From contig JAESTD010000245.1 in the NCBI GenBank assembly GCA_016763755.1, positions 1 through 47,816 on the forward strand: 47,816 nt of DNA. Direction: 5' to 3'. The notes beneath the pieces were generated by a model that saw nothing but the letters and a program-made list of their open reading frames with translations, ran no database searches and had not been told where the DNA came from. This DNA comes from Mucilaginibacter sp. (lineage in GTDB: Bacteria > Bacteroidota > Bacteroidia > Sphingobacteriales > Sphingobacteriaceae). A program made the position numbers and the translations under genes. Below, piece by piece: positions 31,537 through 40,265 of the stretch. Position 1 is the stretch's first letter; each line of letters starts with the position of its first letter.

Positions 31537-32311
31537 TGTAGCCGTCATCTGCTGTGTAGTAGTGCTGGCCGCATGTAAATCAAAAAAGTTAACGCAAGTA
31601 AATCGCCCTACCACTGCTGATTCTGCCGCGGCAGCAAAAGCCAGTACCGTACGCCAGAAACTGGCAGCTATCCGCTCCAGTCAGGTAACGTTCAATACTT
31701 TTTCAGGCAAGGCTAAAACCAAGCTGGATATCAATGGCAACAGCAATGATGTAACACTTAATATCCGCATCAACCGCGATCAGAAGATCTGGATCTCCAT
31801 CACCGGTTTTGCCGGTATAGAGGGTGCACGCGCGCAAATAACGCCTGACAGTATTCAGGTGATCAACCGCTTACAAAGCCTCTATCTCAAAAAACCTTTC
31901 AGCTATATACAGCAGTTTGCAGGCCGACAAGTTAACTTTAAAACGGTGCAGGCACTATTGGTAGGTAACGCCATTCCCGAGACCTTGAATGAGCAGGCTG
32001 ATATCACCGCTGATGGTAACAATACTGTTATCAATGGTGCTTTACAGGATGTGGTTTACAAACTTTTGTTAGGTGCCGATTTAAAGGTAACCCAAACAAA
32101 CCTTTCAAACCACATGGCCGGTCAAACTATGCAGGTGGCTAATAATGTGTTTATAAAAGAAAATAACCGTGTTATCCCGTCGCAGATAGATATCAGTTCT
32201 ACAGCTGGCGATAAGCGGATAAAGGCTAACCTGCGCTACGCTACGGTTGAGTTTGATAAGCCGCTCGAATATCCGTTTAGTATCCCAAAAAGTTACGAAC
32301 CTGCTAATTAA
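31514..32311 (+). CDS. DUF4292 lipoprotein
   Basis: A 265-residue lipoprotein. The signal ends in the lipobox LAAC with acylated C21. The mature part, rich in beta strands (SGKAKTKLDINGNSNDVTL, IWISITGFAGIEGARAQI), matches the DUF4292 family, whose fold resembles LolA/LolB-like lipid or lipoprotein carriers; the functional parallel is inference. The ATG overlaps the TPR gene by 23 bases in another frame. The EnvC-like gene starts 16 bases after its stop codon. Confidence 0.88.
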   Translation: MRRNILNSVAVICCVVVLAACKSKKLTQVNRPTTADSAAAAKASTVRQKLAAIRSSQVTFNTFSGKAKTKLDINGNSNDVTLNIRINRDQKIWISITGFAGIEGARAQITPDSIQVINRLQSLYLKKPFSYIQQFAGRQVNFKTVQALLVGNAIPETLNEQADITADGNNTVINGALQDVVYKLLLGADLKVTQTNLSNHMAGQTMQVANNVFIKENNRVIPSQIDISSTAGDKRIKANLRYATVEFDKPLEYPFSIPKSYEPAN

Positions 32312-32327
32312 ATTATATTTTTGGTGG

Positions 32328-33635
32328 ATGAAATTTTTTAGAGCTGTATTTTTTCTGATGTGCGTGCTTGGCGTTACCCAGGTTTTCGCGCAAAGCAGCG
32401 CCGAACTTAAACGCAGGCGCGAGAAGCTAAATGATGAATTGGAACAGCTTAACCGCGAGTACGACGAGACCAAGAACAACAAAAAAGTATCGTTAAAACA
32501 GCTTAATATACTAAAGGCGCAAATAAACCTGCGCGAAGAGAAGATTTCAAACATCAACTCAGAGGTAAGAAACCTGGATAACCAAATCTCGCAGAGCAAT
32601 AATAACGTACGTAGTTTACAGGGGCAGTTAGATCAGCTTAAAAAGGAGTATGCCGGGATGGTGCTTTTTGCTTATCGCAATCAAAGTGCTTACAATAAAC
32701 TGATGTTTATTTTTGCGGCTAAAGATTTTAACCAAGCTTATCGCAGATTAAAATACCTGCAGCAGTTTGGTACATACCGGGAGCGCCAGGCAGGCTATAT
32801 TCAAGGTACACAACGCGATCTGCACGTGAAGATAAACGAGCTTGACCGCGACAAGAAGGAAAAGAATAACTTGCTGGCCAGCCAGGAGAAGGAGAAGGAT
32901 GAGTTAGGTAAAGCAAAAAATACGCAGGTAAAGGTTATCAGCGATATATCTAAACAGCAGGGCGAAATTAAGCAACAGCAAAGAGATGTACGTAAACGGA
33001 TAGCACAAACGTCAAGGGCCATTAATGCAGCAATTGCCCGAGAGATCGAGATTGCTCGCCGCGAAGCTGAAGAGAAAGCAAGGCAGGCGGCTGCGGCTGC
33101 AGCTGCTGCGGCTGCAAAAGCAAGAGCAGAGAACAGAGAACCTGCTGCTGCGCCAACCAAGCCTGCAATTACTAAAGCCTCAACCAATAGCCAGGTGCTT
33201 AACGCTACGCCCGAGGCAGCAAGGTTATCTAACGACTTTTTAGGTAACCGCGGCCGTTTACCATGGCCGGTTGCGAATGGCCAGCTTTTACACGGCTTTG
33301 GCATATATACCGATGCCGATGGCATCCGCAACGAAAGTAATGGTTATGAGATCCGTACAAGTGCCAATGCACCTGTTAGAGCGGTATTTGAAGGTGAGGT
33401 GAGGAGCGTTATCGATGTGGCCGGCGCATACCTTATAGTGATAAAACATGGTGAGTATTTTACAGCCTACTCTAACCTTAGGTCGGTATCAGTTAGTGTG
33501 GGGCAAAAGGTATCAACCAAGCAAACCATTGGCACTGCGGCAACTGATCCATCAACCGGCGATCCTACAGTTTCATTTACCCTAACTAAAGGTAAAGAGG
33601 CGCAGAACCCTAAATCGTGGCTGGCTGATAATTAG
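32328..33635 (+). CDS. EnvC-like murein hydrolase activator with degenerate LytM domain
   Basis: A 435-residue exported protein. A signal peptide (about 1-22) is followed by long coiled coils (about 23-110 and 145-270), an Ala/Lys-rich linker and a C-terminal LytM (M23) domain (about 310-435). The zinc-binding residues are replaced: the HxGxD site reads SNGYE (337-341) and the HxH site reads VSF (S416). It should therefore not cut peptidoglycan itself but, like E. coli EnvC, activate an amidase. The ATG at 32328 is chosen because it directly precedes the signal peptide; a longer frame reaches back into the DUF4292 gene. Confidence 0.87.
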   Translation: MKFFRAVFFLMCVLGVTQVFAQSSAELKRRREKLNDELEQLNREYDETKNNKKVSLKQLNILKAQINLREEKISNINSEVRNLDNQISQSNNNVRSLQGQLDQLKKEYAGMVLFAYRNQSAYNKLMFIFAAKDFNQAYRRLKYLQQFGTYRERQAGYIQGTQRDLHVKINELDRDKKEKNNLLASQEKEKDELGKAKNTQVKVISDISKQQGEIKQQQRDVRKRIAQTSRAINAAIAREIEIARREAEEKARQAAAAAAAAAAKARAENREPAAAPTKPAITKASTNSQVLNATPEAARLSNDFLGNRGRLPWPVANGQLLHGFGIYTDADGIRNESNGYEIRTSANAPVRAVFEGEVRSVIDVAGAYLIVIKHGEYFTAYSNLRSVSVSVGQKVSTKQTIGTAATDPSTGDPTVSFTLTKGKEAQNPKSWLADN

Positions 33636-33670
33636 TTTTAAATTACAGCGTTAAGCTTGTACTACTATTG

Positions 33671-33678
33671 TATATTTG
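33671..33678 (+). promoter_or_regulatory. -7 box of the tatA pair
   Basis: TATATTTG is an exact TAnnTTTG match 19 bases before the ATG at 33698. A TTG lies 11 bases upstream, too close for a standard -33 element. Confidence 0.5.
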
Positions 33679-33697
33679 TAAACTTTAATTATAGAAA

Positions 33698-34168
33698 ATG
33701 TTAAGTTTGGTCCCTTTGTTTTTGAATATAGGTACGCCGGAAATGATTTTGATATTGTTTGTGGCCCTGATGCTTTTTGGTGGTAACAAACTGCCTGAGC
33801 TTGCCCGTGGGTTGGGGAAAGGTATCCGTGAGTTTAAAGATGCATCTGAAGATGTTAAACGCGAGATAAACAACCAGATCAATAATTACGAGGATAAAAA
33901 ACCTGCAACTAAAGTTGAGGAGAAAGCGGTAGAAGAAGAAAATAATACTGCAGCTAACTACAAGCCATACGAGCCTGTAGAAGGTGCTGTTTCGGCTTAT
34001 ACCGGTCATTCTGCTACTGATGCTATCGAGGAATCAACACCTGCTGCTGTTGCTACTTTTGAGAACGAAACAGAAATCAAACCTGTTGAAGAAACACAAC
34101 CGGCAAGCACTATTAGTTTGACCAAACCTGAAGAACCAGTTGCAGAAAAGAAAACTACTGAAGGATAA
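33698..34168 (+). CDS. TatA/B-family twin-arginine translocase protein with long acidic tail
   Basis: A 156-residue protein. An N-terminal membrane helix (about 12-30) follows the TPEM motif, with the hinge FGGNKLPELARGLGKGIREFK and an amphipathic helix typical of TatA/TatB. From about residue 65 it carries an unusually long Glu/Thr/Ala-rich tail. The hinge sequence is closer to TatA than to classic TatB. Tat exports folded proteins across the inner membrane. A second, shorter TatA gene follows 35 bases later; no tatC lies nearby. Confidence 0.88.
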   Translation: MLSLVPLFLNIGTPEMILILFVALMLFGGNKLPELARGLGKGIREFKDASEDVKREINNQINNYEDKKPATKVEEKAVEEENNTAANYKPYEPVEGAVSAYTGHSATDAIEESTPAAVATFENETEIKPVEETQPASTISLTKPEEPVAEKKTTEG

Positions 34169-34203
34169 CACTGATAAAATATTAATTAATTAAACTTAAA
34201 ATC

Positions 34204-34389
34204 ATGGGTGGATTAGGCGCACCAGAAATCATTCTGATCATTATTGCAATTTTGATCTTGTTCGGCGGAAAAAAAATACCTGAACTTATGCGAGGCTTAG
34301 GTAAAGGCGTTAAAGAATTTAAAGACGCGCAAAACGGCGATAGCTCAACTACAAACACAACCGGCACAGAAGATAAACCAAAAGTTTAA
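34204..34389 (+). CDS. tatA: TatA-family twin-arginine translocase protein
   Basis: A 61-residue protein of usual short TatA length. The membrane helix (about 4-20, with [19 protein letters not shown]) leads into the hinge and the amphipathic helix [19 protein letters not shown]. It oligomerises to form the Tat pore in the inner membrane. Its membrane and hinge region closely resembles the preceding gene, pointing to tandem duplication with division of labour. A strong terminator follows. Confidence 0.93.
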   Translation: MGGLGAPEIILIIIAILILFGGKKIPELMRGLGKGVKEFKDAQNGDSSTTNTTGTEDKPKV

Positions 34390-34433
34390 TCCTTTCTCCC
34401 TGCCGATATTAAGGTAAGTAAAATTGCCCGCAT

Positions 34434-34479
34434 AACTTATCTGTTGAAAAATTTAGCTTTCAACAGATAAGTTTTTTTA
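34434..34479 (+). terminator. Strong intrinsic terminator after tatA
   Basis: AACTTATCTGTTGAAA (34434-34449) pairs perfectly with 34458-34473 and is followed by seven T. It ends 11 bases before the gatA start, separating gatA from the tat genes. Confidence 0.9.
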
Positions 34480-34489
34480 TTTTAGGCCC

Positions 34490-35917
34490 ATGGCTAAGAA
34501 CTATCACTCTTATAGTGACATTAAGAGCGGGTTGATAAGTGGGGAAGTTTCTGTTGAGCAACTGGTTAAAGACTACCTTCAGCAAATAAATGCAAATACC
34601 CATTTAAATGTATTTAACGAGGTTTTCGGTGATGAAGCGCTTGCAAACGCGCGTGCACTCGATACTCGATTACAAAACAACGAACCGGTTGGTAAGCTTG
34701 CCGGTATGGTTATCGGTATTAAGGATAATATCTGCTACAAAGGCCATAAGGTTACTGCTTCTTCAAAAATTCTGGAGAATTTCACCTCCATATATTCCTC
34801 TACCATAGTTGAGCGTATGCTTGCCGAGGATGCTATTATCATCGGCCGCTGCAATTGCGACGAATTTGCAATGGGGGCCGCTAACGAGAACTCGTACTTT
34901 GGCCCGGTAAAAAACTTTGCAGATGAAACGCGGGTAGGCGGTGGTTCGTCAGGCGGTTCGGCTGTGGCTGTGCAGGCCGGTATGTGCCATGCAGCCATTG
35001 GCACGGATACTGGTGGCTCGGTTAGGCAGCCGGCTTCATTTTGTGGGGTAGTTGGTTTAAAACCTACTTACGGCCGTATCTCAAGGCACGGCATTATTAG
35101 TTATGCATCATCGTTTGACCAGGTTGGGCCGATAACCCGGTCTGTAGAAGATGCTGCTTTGTTGTTTGAAGTAATGGCAGGTCCGGATGAGTATGATACT
35201 ACCCTGGCCCATGAACCGGTGCCGCAGGCAGCCGGATTAAAAAAAGAGACCGGCAAAAAACGTATTGCCTATTTGCAGGAAGCTATATCAAGCCCGGGTG
35301 TTGATGCAGACGTAAAAGCTACGCTTACTGCCTACATTGATAAACTGCGTGCCGACGGACATACCGTAAAACCTATCTCGTTTGAGTTGCCGGATTACCT
35401 GGTGCCTACCTATTATATTTTGGCCATGGCCGAAGCTTCATCAAACCTTGCACGTTATGATGGCGTGCATTATGGTTACCGCAGCCCTAATGCTACTGAT
35501 TTGGTAACAACCTATAAAAAATCACGATCAGAAGGTTTTGGTAAAGAAGTTAAGCGCCGTATTATGCTGGGTACATTTGTGCTGAGTGCGGGGTATTATG
35601 ATGCCTATTATGCCAAGGCCCAGAAAGTTCGCCGGTTGATACAGGATAAAACGAATGAAGTTTTAGATGAGTTCGATTTTATACTTACCCCAACAGCGCC
35701 CGAGCCTGCTTTTGCCTTAGGGTTAAAAGAAAAAGATCCTGTGGTTACTTATCTTTATGACATATTTACGGTGCAGGCTTCCCTGGCTGGCATGCCTGCA
35801 ATTTCTTTGCCTGCAGGCAATAACAGCAAAGGTTTACCGTTAGGCTTACAATTACTTACCAAAAAGTTTGCCGAGAAGGAATTGTTAAATTTCTCAGAAT
35901 ATTTCTTAGAGCTATAA
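34490..35917 (+). CDS. gatA: Aspartyl/glutamyl-tRNA amidotransferase subunit A
   Basis: A 475-residue amidase subunit of GatCAB, which turns Glu-tRNA(Gln) or Asp-tRNA(Asn) into the amidated form. The Ser-cis-Ser-Lys triad is visible: K78 in IGIKDNI, S153 in GGGSSGGSA, and the nucleophile S177 in DTGGSVRQPA, matching the numbering known for S. aureus GatA within one residue. The C-terminus is complete. gatB and gatC are not adjacent, a common split arrangement in Bacteroidota. The gene starts directly after the tat terminator; an imperfect -7 box (TATTTTAG) ends 4 bases before the ATG. Confidence 0.95.
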   Translation: MAKNYHSYSDIKSGLISGEVSVEQLVKDYLQQINANTHLNVFNEVFGDEALANARALDTRLQNNEPVGKLAGMVIGIKDNICYKGHKVTASSKILENFTSIYSSTIVERMLAEDAIIIGRCNCDEFAMGAANENSYFGPVKNFADETRVGGGSSGGSAVAVQAGMCHAAIGTDTGGSVRQPASFCGVVGLKPTYGRISRHGIISYASSFDQVGPITRSVEDAALLFEVMAGPDEYDTTLAHEPVPQAAGLKKETGKKRIAYLQEAISSPGVDADVKATLTAYIDKLRADGHTVKPISFELPDYLVPTYYILAMAEASSNLARYDGVHYGYRSPNATDLVTTYKKSRSEGFGKEVKRRIMLGTFVLSAGYYDAYYAKAQKVRRLIQDKTNEVLDEFDFILTPTAPEPAFALGLKEKDPVVTYLYDIFTVQASLAGMPAISLPAGNNSKGLPLGLQLLTKKFAEKELLNFSEYFLEL

Positions 35918-35975
35918 GGGATTAATATATTAGTAAAATAATTCTCGAGCGGCTTTTTGAGGGTTACCCTTAAAT

Positions 35976-37235
35976 ATGAAGAAACTGTTTACTTTTTTTG
36001 CCTGCGTTTTATTTGCGCACGCAGTTAAAGCTGATACTGACTTAGGCCTTGCCTTCTCCGCTGCAGCAACGTTGCAGCAGGATACCAACGTAACCGCTCC
36101 CGAGTTACAAGCCCCTGTGTCTATTTACAATAACGTAATTTTTAAGCGCCGCCTGGATTCTATCCAGAAAGAGGTACCGCTTGATTATAATGGGTATGTA
36201 CAGGCATATATTGATCTATACAGCCGCCGCAAAGATGATATGGGACGGATGATCGGCCTATCTCGATACTACTTCCCTATTTACGAGAAAGCATTTGCCG
36301 AAGCCGGTATCCCGGATGAGATCAAATACCTGTCGATAGTTGAATCAGCGCTAAACCCTAATGCAATTTCTAAGGTAGGCGCGGCGGGCCCGTGGCAGTT
36401 CATGTCAGAAACGGCTAAGATGTACGGACTGACTATGACCGAGTATATAGATGATCGCCGCGACCCCATAGAGGCCAGCAACGCTGCAGCTGCTTACCTT
36501 AAAGATGCCAATATGCAATTTGGCGACTGGCTGCTGGCCATTGCATCATACAATTGCGGTAAAAGCAATGTAGAGCATGCATTAGAGCGCACCGGCGCGC
36601 ATGATTACTGGTCTATCCGTGATCAGCTGCCTGTCGAAACGCGTGGCTATGTACCGGCCTTCATCGCCATAAATTATGTAATGAAATATCACAAGTATCA
36701 TTACATCACCCCACAAACTGCCGGCCTCGCCATAGTTACCGATACCGTAATGGTTAGCAAGTTTGTATCGCTTAGCCGTATTGCCCAGGCGTTGGGCATG
36801 CCACTGAAAGATCTGAGCACGCTTAATCCATCATACCGTCAGCAAATCGTAAATGGATCGGCGGCTAATCTGCGTAAAATTGTTGTTCCTAAAATGGATA
36901 AGCAGCAAAACGATATAGTGCATACCGCAGTAAACGACGTTACCGCACCAGTACGCCCGTTAAGGCCTATGCAATATGTTTCAATTGCGCCGCCACCACC
37001 ACCTGTAATGCCGGCCGGGCCATCGCCTGGGCGTGGGGTTCAGCAAGTGGCAATTGTTAATGGGGCACCGGTTGCACCTGCCACCCATATCACTAAAAAG
37101 GGCGAGACCTTGTCAACTATCGCTTCTTTGTATGGGGTTAAAGTTGAGCAGGTAATGCAGTGGAACAAGCAGTTAGGCAATAACGTTAATTTGCCGCTTT
37201 TGCCGGGTTTAACGGTGCATATCGGCAACGGTTAG
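35976..37235 (+). CDS. MltD-like lytic transglycosylase with LysM domains
   Basis: A 419-residue exported peptidoglycan lyase. A signal peptide (about 1-19) precedes the SLT domain (about 95-240) with catalytic E123 in YLSIVESALNPNAIS, followed by GAAGPWQFM and SYNCGKSNV. One diverged LysM-like unit (about 262-305) and one clear LysM (about 370-417, ITKKGETLSTIASLYGVKVE) bind glycan. A Pro-rich linker (PPPPPVMPAGPSPGRG) lies between them. It cleaves glycan strands to 1,6-anhydro ends in the periplasm. It lies 58 bases after gatA and may be read through from it. Confidence 0.92.
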   Translation: MKKLFTFFACVLFAHAVKADTDLGLAFSAAATLQQDTNVTAPELQAPVSIYNNVIFKRRLDSIQKEVPLDYNGYVQAYIDLYSRRKDDMGRMIGLSRYYFPIYEKAFAEAGIPDEIKYLSIVESALNPNAISKVGAAGPWQFMSETAKMYGLTMTEYIDDRRDPIEASNAAAAYLKDANMQFGDWLLAIASYNCGKSNVEHALERTGAHDYWSIRDQLPVETRGYVPAFIAINYVMKYHKYHYITPQTAGLAIVTDTVMVSKFVSLSRIAQALGMPLKDLSTLNPSYRQQIVNGSAANLRKIVVPKMDKQQNDIVHTAVNDVTAPVRPLRPMQYVSIAPPPPPVMPAGPSPGRGVQQVAIVNGAPVAPATHITKKGETLSTIASLYGVKVEQVMQWNKQLGNNVNLPLLPGLTVHIGNG

Positions 37236-37316
37236 CGTTTGTTTAACTGCTGCATATTAAATTTAAAAGAGTTTTAACCTAAGCCTTTTTGTTGGCGCTT
37301 TCAGAAAAAGTAATCG

Positions 37317-37324
37317 TAATTTTG
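37317..37324 (+). promoter_or_regulatory. -7 box of maeB
   Basis: TAATTTTG is an exact TAnnTTTG match 24 bases before the ATG at 37349. A TTTG (37288-37291) and a TTG (37292-37294) lie 25 and 22 bases upstream as -33 candidates. It lies downstream of the alternative TTG start at 37289, which supports the later start. Confidence 0.55.
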
Positions 37325-37348
37325 GAGGCTTCAACAAAAGAAAAACCA

Positions 37349-39646
37349 ATGAACAAACCAAATCGTAAGCAGGATGCCCTTAACTACCATGCTAAAGGCC
37401 GACCCGGTAAAATACAGGTAGTTCCTACAAAGCCTACAAACTCGCAACGCGACCTTACTTTGGCGTACTCGCCGGGCGTTGCCGAACCCTGCCGTGAAAT
37501 TGCAAATAACGTTGATGATGTTTATAAATATACCGCAAAAGGTAACCTTGTAGCCGTTATCAGTAACGGTACTGCGGTACTTGGCCTGGGTAATATTGGC
37601 CCCGAAGCCAGCAAGCCCGTAAAGGAAGGTAAAGGCCTTTTGTTTAAAATATATGCCGATATTGATGTGTTTGGCCTCGAGGTGAACGCCAAATCGGTTG
37701 ATGATTTTGTGAACATTGTTAAAGCGCTTGAGCCAACCTTTGGCGGCGTAAACCTCGAAGATATTTCCGCTCCAACTTGTTTTGAGATAGAGCGCAGGTT
37801 AAAAGCCGAGATGAATATCCCGGTAATGCACGATGACCAGCACGGTACCGCCATTATCTCAGGCGCTGCCCTGATGAACGCCTGCGAGATACAGGGTAAA
37901 AAACTGGAGAAAATAAAACTGGTAGTTAACGGCGCTGGTGCTGCTGCGGTATCATGTACCAAAATGTACCTGTCACTGGGTGTTAAAAAAGAGAACCTGG
38001 TGATGTTTGACATCAACGGTTTGATAACTCCTGACCGTACCGACCTTGACGATATTCGACTGGAATTTGCAACCAATCGTAAAGATATTACCACCCTTGC
38101 CGATGCCATGAAAGGCGCTGACGTTTTCATCGGCCTGTCAGCAGGTAACGTGGTAAAACCAGAGATGCTGGTAAGCATGGCAAAAAATCCGGTGGTATTT
38201 GCGATGGCCAATCCTGAACCTGAAATAAGCTACGACCTGGCTACTGCCGCCCGTAAAGACATTATTATGGCAACAGGCCGTTCTGATTATCCTAACCAGG
38301 TAAACAACGTATTGGGTTTTCCATACATTTTCCGTGGGGCATTGGATGTACGTGCTACTGCAATTAACGAGGAAATGAAGATTGCTGCGGTTAAAGCTAT
38401 CGCCGAGATGGCAAAAAAACCGGTGCCCGAGGCAGTAAACTTAGCTTACAACATCACCAACCTCAAATTTGGCAAGGATTATATCATCCCTAAGCCGATG
38501 GATCAGCGTTTAATCACTGAGGTATCATCTGCGGTGGCTAAAGCGGCAATAGAATCTGGTGTGGCGCGCAAGGTGATAACCGATTGGGATGCATATAATG
38601 AAGAGTTGATATCGCGACTGGGGAGCAACAATAAGCTGCTGCGCGATATGACCAATCAGGCCAAGCAAGACCCTAAACGGGTGGTTTTTGCAGAAGCCGA
38701 TAACTATAAGATATTACGTGCTGCGCAGATAGTAAAAGAGGAAAAGATCGCTACACCAATATTATTAGGTAACGAAGCCCGCATCCGCGAGATCATGCGC
38801 GAAACGGAACTTGACCTCGGCGATGTAGAGATCATCGATACCAAAAAGCAAACACCGCGTTCTGAAGAATATACGCAGTTCCTGTTCAACAAACGCCAGC
38901 GCCGCGGGGTAACCCCGTTTGAGGCCAAGAAAATGATCACCGATCGTAACTATTATGGTGCATGTATGGTGGAGTTTGGTGAAGCCGATGCATTAATTTC
39001 GGGCTTAACAAAGAACTACGCATCAACCGTTAAGCCGGCGCTGCAGATCATCGGTATAGAAGAAGGAATAAGTAAAGTGGCGGGCATGTATTTGATGATC
39101 ACATCAAAAGGGCCTTTCTTTTTTGGCGATACCACGGTTAATATTAACCCGACTGCGCAGGAACTGGTTGATATTACCGTATTGATAGAAAAATCAGTAG
39201 CGCAGCTAAATATCAAGCCACGCGTGGCCATCTTGTCGTATTCAAACTTTGGTTCAAACGATGGCGAATTGCCTGAGAAAACACGCGAGGCGGTTAAAAT
39301 TTTGCATGAGAAATATCCGCACATGATCGTTGATGGGGAAATGCAGGCCAACTTTGCCCTTAATCCGGCTTTGCTTGAAGATAATTTTCCTTTCTCAACA
39401 CTTAACGGAAAACCGGCAAATACTCTTATCTTTCCTACGCTGGAATCGGGTAACATTGCTTACAAGCTAATGCAGGAAATCGGCGGCGCCGAGGCTGTTG
39501 GCCCAATCTTGTTAGGTTTAAAAAAGCCGGTACACGTATTACAGTTAGGTAGTTCGGTGCGCGAGATAGTGAATATGGTTACTATAGCTGTTATTGACGC
39601 ACAGATAAAATGTGCTGTCAGTAAGGCTAATACAAAAAAGAAATAA
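37349..39646 (+). CDS. maeB: NADP-type malic enzyme with phosphotransacetylase-like domain
   Basis: A 765-residue two-domain protein. The malic enzyme part (about 1-430) oxidatively decarboxylates malate to pyruvate, with LAYSPGVAEPC, the catalytic and metal region MHDDQHGTAI, and the nucleotide-binding NGAGAAAVSC. The C-terminal part (about 440-765) resembles phosphotransacetylase and in MaeB proteins serves acetyl-CoA regulation rather than catalysis. A longer frame begins at 37289 with TTG, but a promoter box at 37317 and the family N-terminus favour ATG 37349. ruvA follows after 11 bases. Confidence 0.95.
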   Translation: MNKPNRKQDALNYHAKGRPGKIQVVPTKPTNSQRDLTLAYSPGVAEPCREIANNVDDVYKYTAKGNLVAVISNGTAVLGLGNIGPEASKPVKEGKGLLFKIYADIDVFGLEVNAKSVDDFVNIVKALEPTFGGVNLEDISAPTCFEIERRLKAEMNIPVMHDDQHGTAIISGAALMNACEIQGKKLEKIKLVVNGAGAAAVSCTKMYLSLGVKKENLVMFDINGLITPDRTDLDDIRLEFATNRKDITTLADAMKGADVFIGLSAGNVVKPEMLVSMAKNPVVFAMANPEPEISYDLATAARKDIIMATGRSDYPNQVNNVLGFPYIFRGALDVRATAINEEMKIAAVKAIAEMAKKPVPEAVNLAYNITNLKFGKDYIIPKPMDQRLITEVSSAVAKAAIESGVARKVITDWDAYNEELISRLGSNNKLLRDMTNQAKQDPKRVVFAEADNYKILRAAQIVKEEKIATPILLGNEARIREIMRETELDLGDVEIIDTKKQTPRSEEYTQFLFNKRQRRGVTPFEAKKMITDRNYYGACMVEFGEADALISGLTKNYASTVKPALQIIGIEEGISKVAGMYLMITSKGPFFFGDTTVNINPTAQELVDITVLIEKSVAQLNIKPRVAILSYSNFGSNDGELPEKTREAVKILHEKYPHMIVDGEMQANFALNPALLEDNFPFSTLNGKPANTLIFPTLESGNIAYKLMQEIGGAEAVGPILLGLKKPVHVLQLGSSVREIVNMVTIAVIDAQIKCAVSKANTKKK

Positions 39647-39657
39647 TCTGAAAAAAC

Positions 39658-40244
39658 ATGTACGACTATATTGATGGTAAATTGGCCTTTAAAAGCGCTG
39701 CTTATGTGGTAATTGATGCCGGAGGCGTTGGTTATCAGATCAATATATCGTTAAATACCTATTCGTTGCTTGGCGATAGGGAGCGTTGTAAGCTATACAC
39801 ATGGCTGCACGTGAAAGAAGATGCCCATACACTTTATGGTTTTGCCGATGCAGGAGAGCGAAAGCTTTTCCTGCATCTTGTATCCATATCAGGCATTGGG
39901 CCAAACACAGCAAGGATGATGCTCTCATCCATTACTCCGGCCGAGATACAAACGGCTATTGTGCAGGGCAATGTTGCGCTTATAAAAAGCATTAAGGGCA
40001 TAGGCCCAAAGTCAGCCCAACGTATTATATTAGAGTTACAGGATAACTGAAAAAAGAAGGTCCGGATAGTTTAATTGCAAGCCCGGTGGGGGTAAAAACG
40101 GTAAAAGAAGAGGCATTATCTGCCCTTGTTATGCTTGGTTTTGTACGCAACGTTGCAGAGAAAGTTCTGGATCAGGAGATAAGCAAAAATGCAGGGGAAT
40201 TAACTGTAGAGCAGCTTATCAAATACGCGCTTAAGAACTTATAA
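39658..40244 (+). pseudogene. ruvA: Holliday junction branch-migration protein RuvA, frameshifted
   Basis: The first 130 residues (to the TGA at 40048) are domains I and II of RuvA: the N-terminal OB fold (YIDGKLAFKSAAYVVIDAGG) and the helix-hairpin-helix pairs (SGIGPNTARMML, KGIGPKSAQRIILELQD). The reading frame then breaks, but the next frame continues exactly as domain III (KKEGPDSLIASPVG, EEALSALVMLGF, ending YALKNL at 40244), the part that contacts RuvB. Adding one A to the AA after GAT near 40045 restores a 195-residue protein of normal length. Either a recent one-base deletion or a sequencing error explains this. As written, the product could bind junctions but not drive RuvB. Confidence 0.88.
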
Positions 40245-40265
40245 TTACCGATTTAAGACACGAAC

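Noticed and set aside
37289-37348. Upstream TTG start for maeB
   Set aside because: The 20-residue extension has no family match, and a perfect -7 box lies inside it.
40050-40062. A AAA AAG heptamer right after the ruvA stop, as a programmed -1 frameshift signal
   Set aside because: The heptamer lies downstream of the in-frame TGA, so a ribosome would stop before reaching it. In the restored frame it simply encodes lysines. A deletion or sequencing error fits better.
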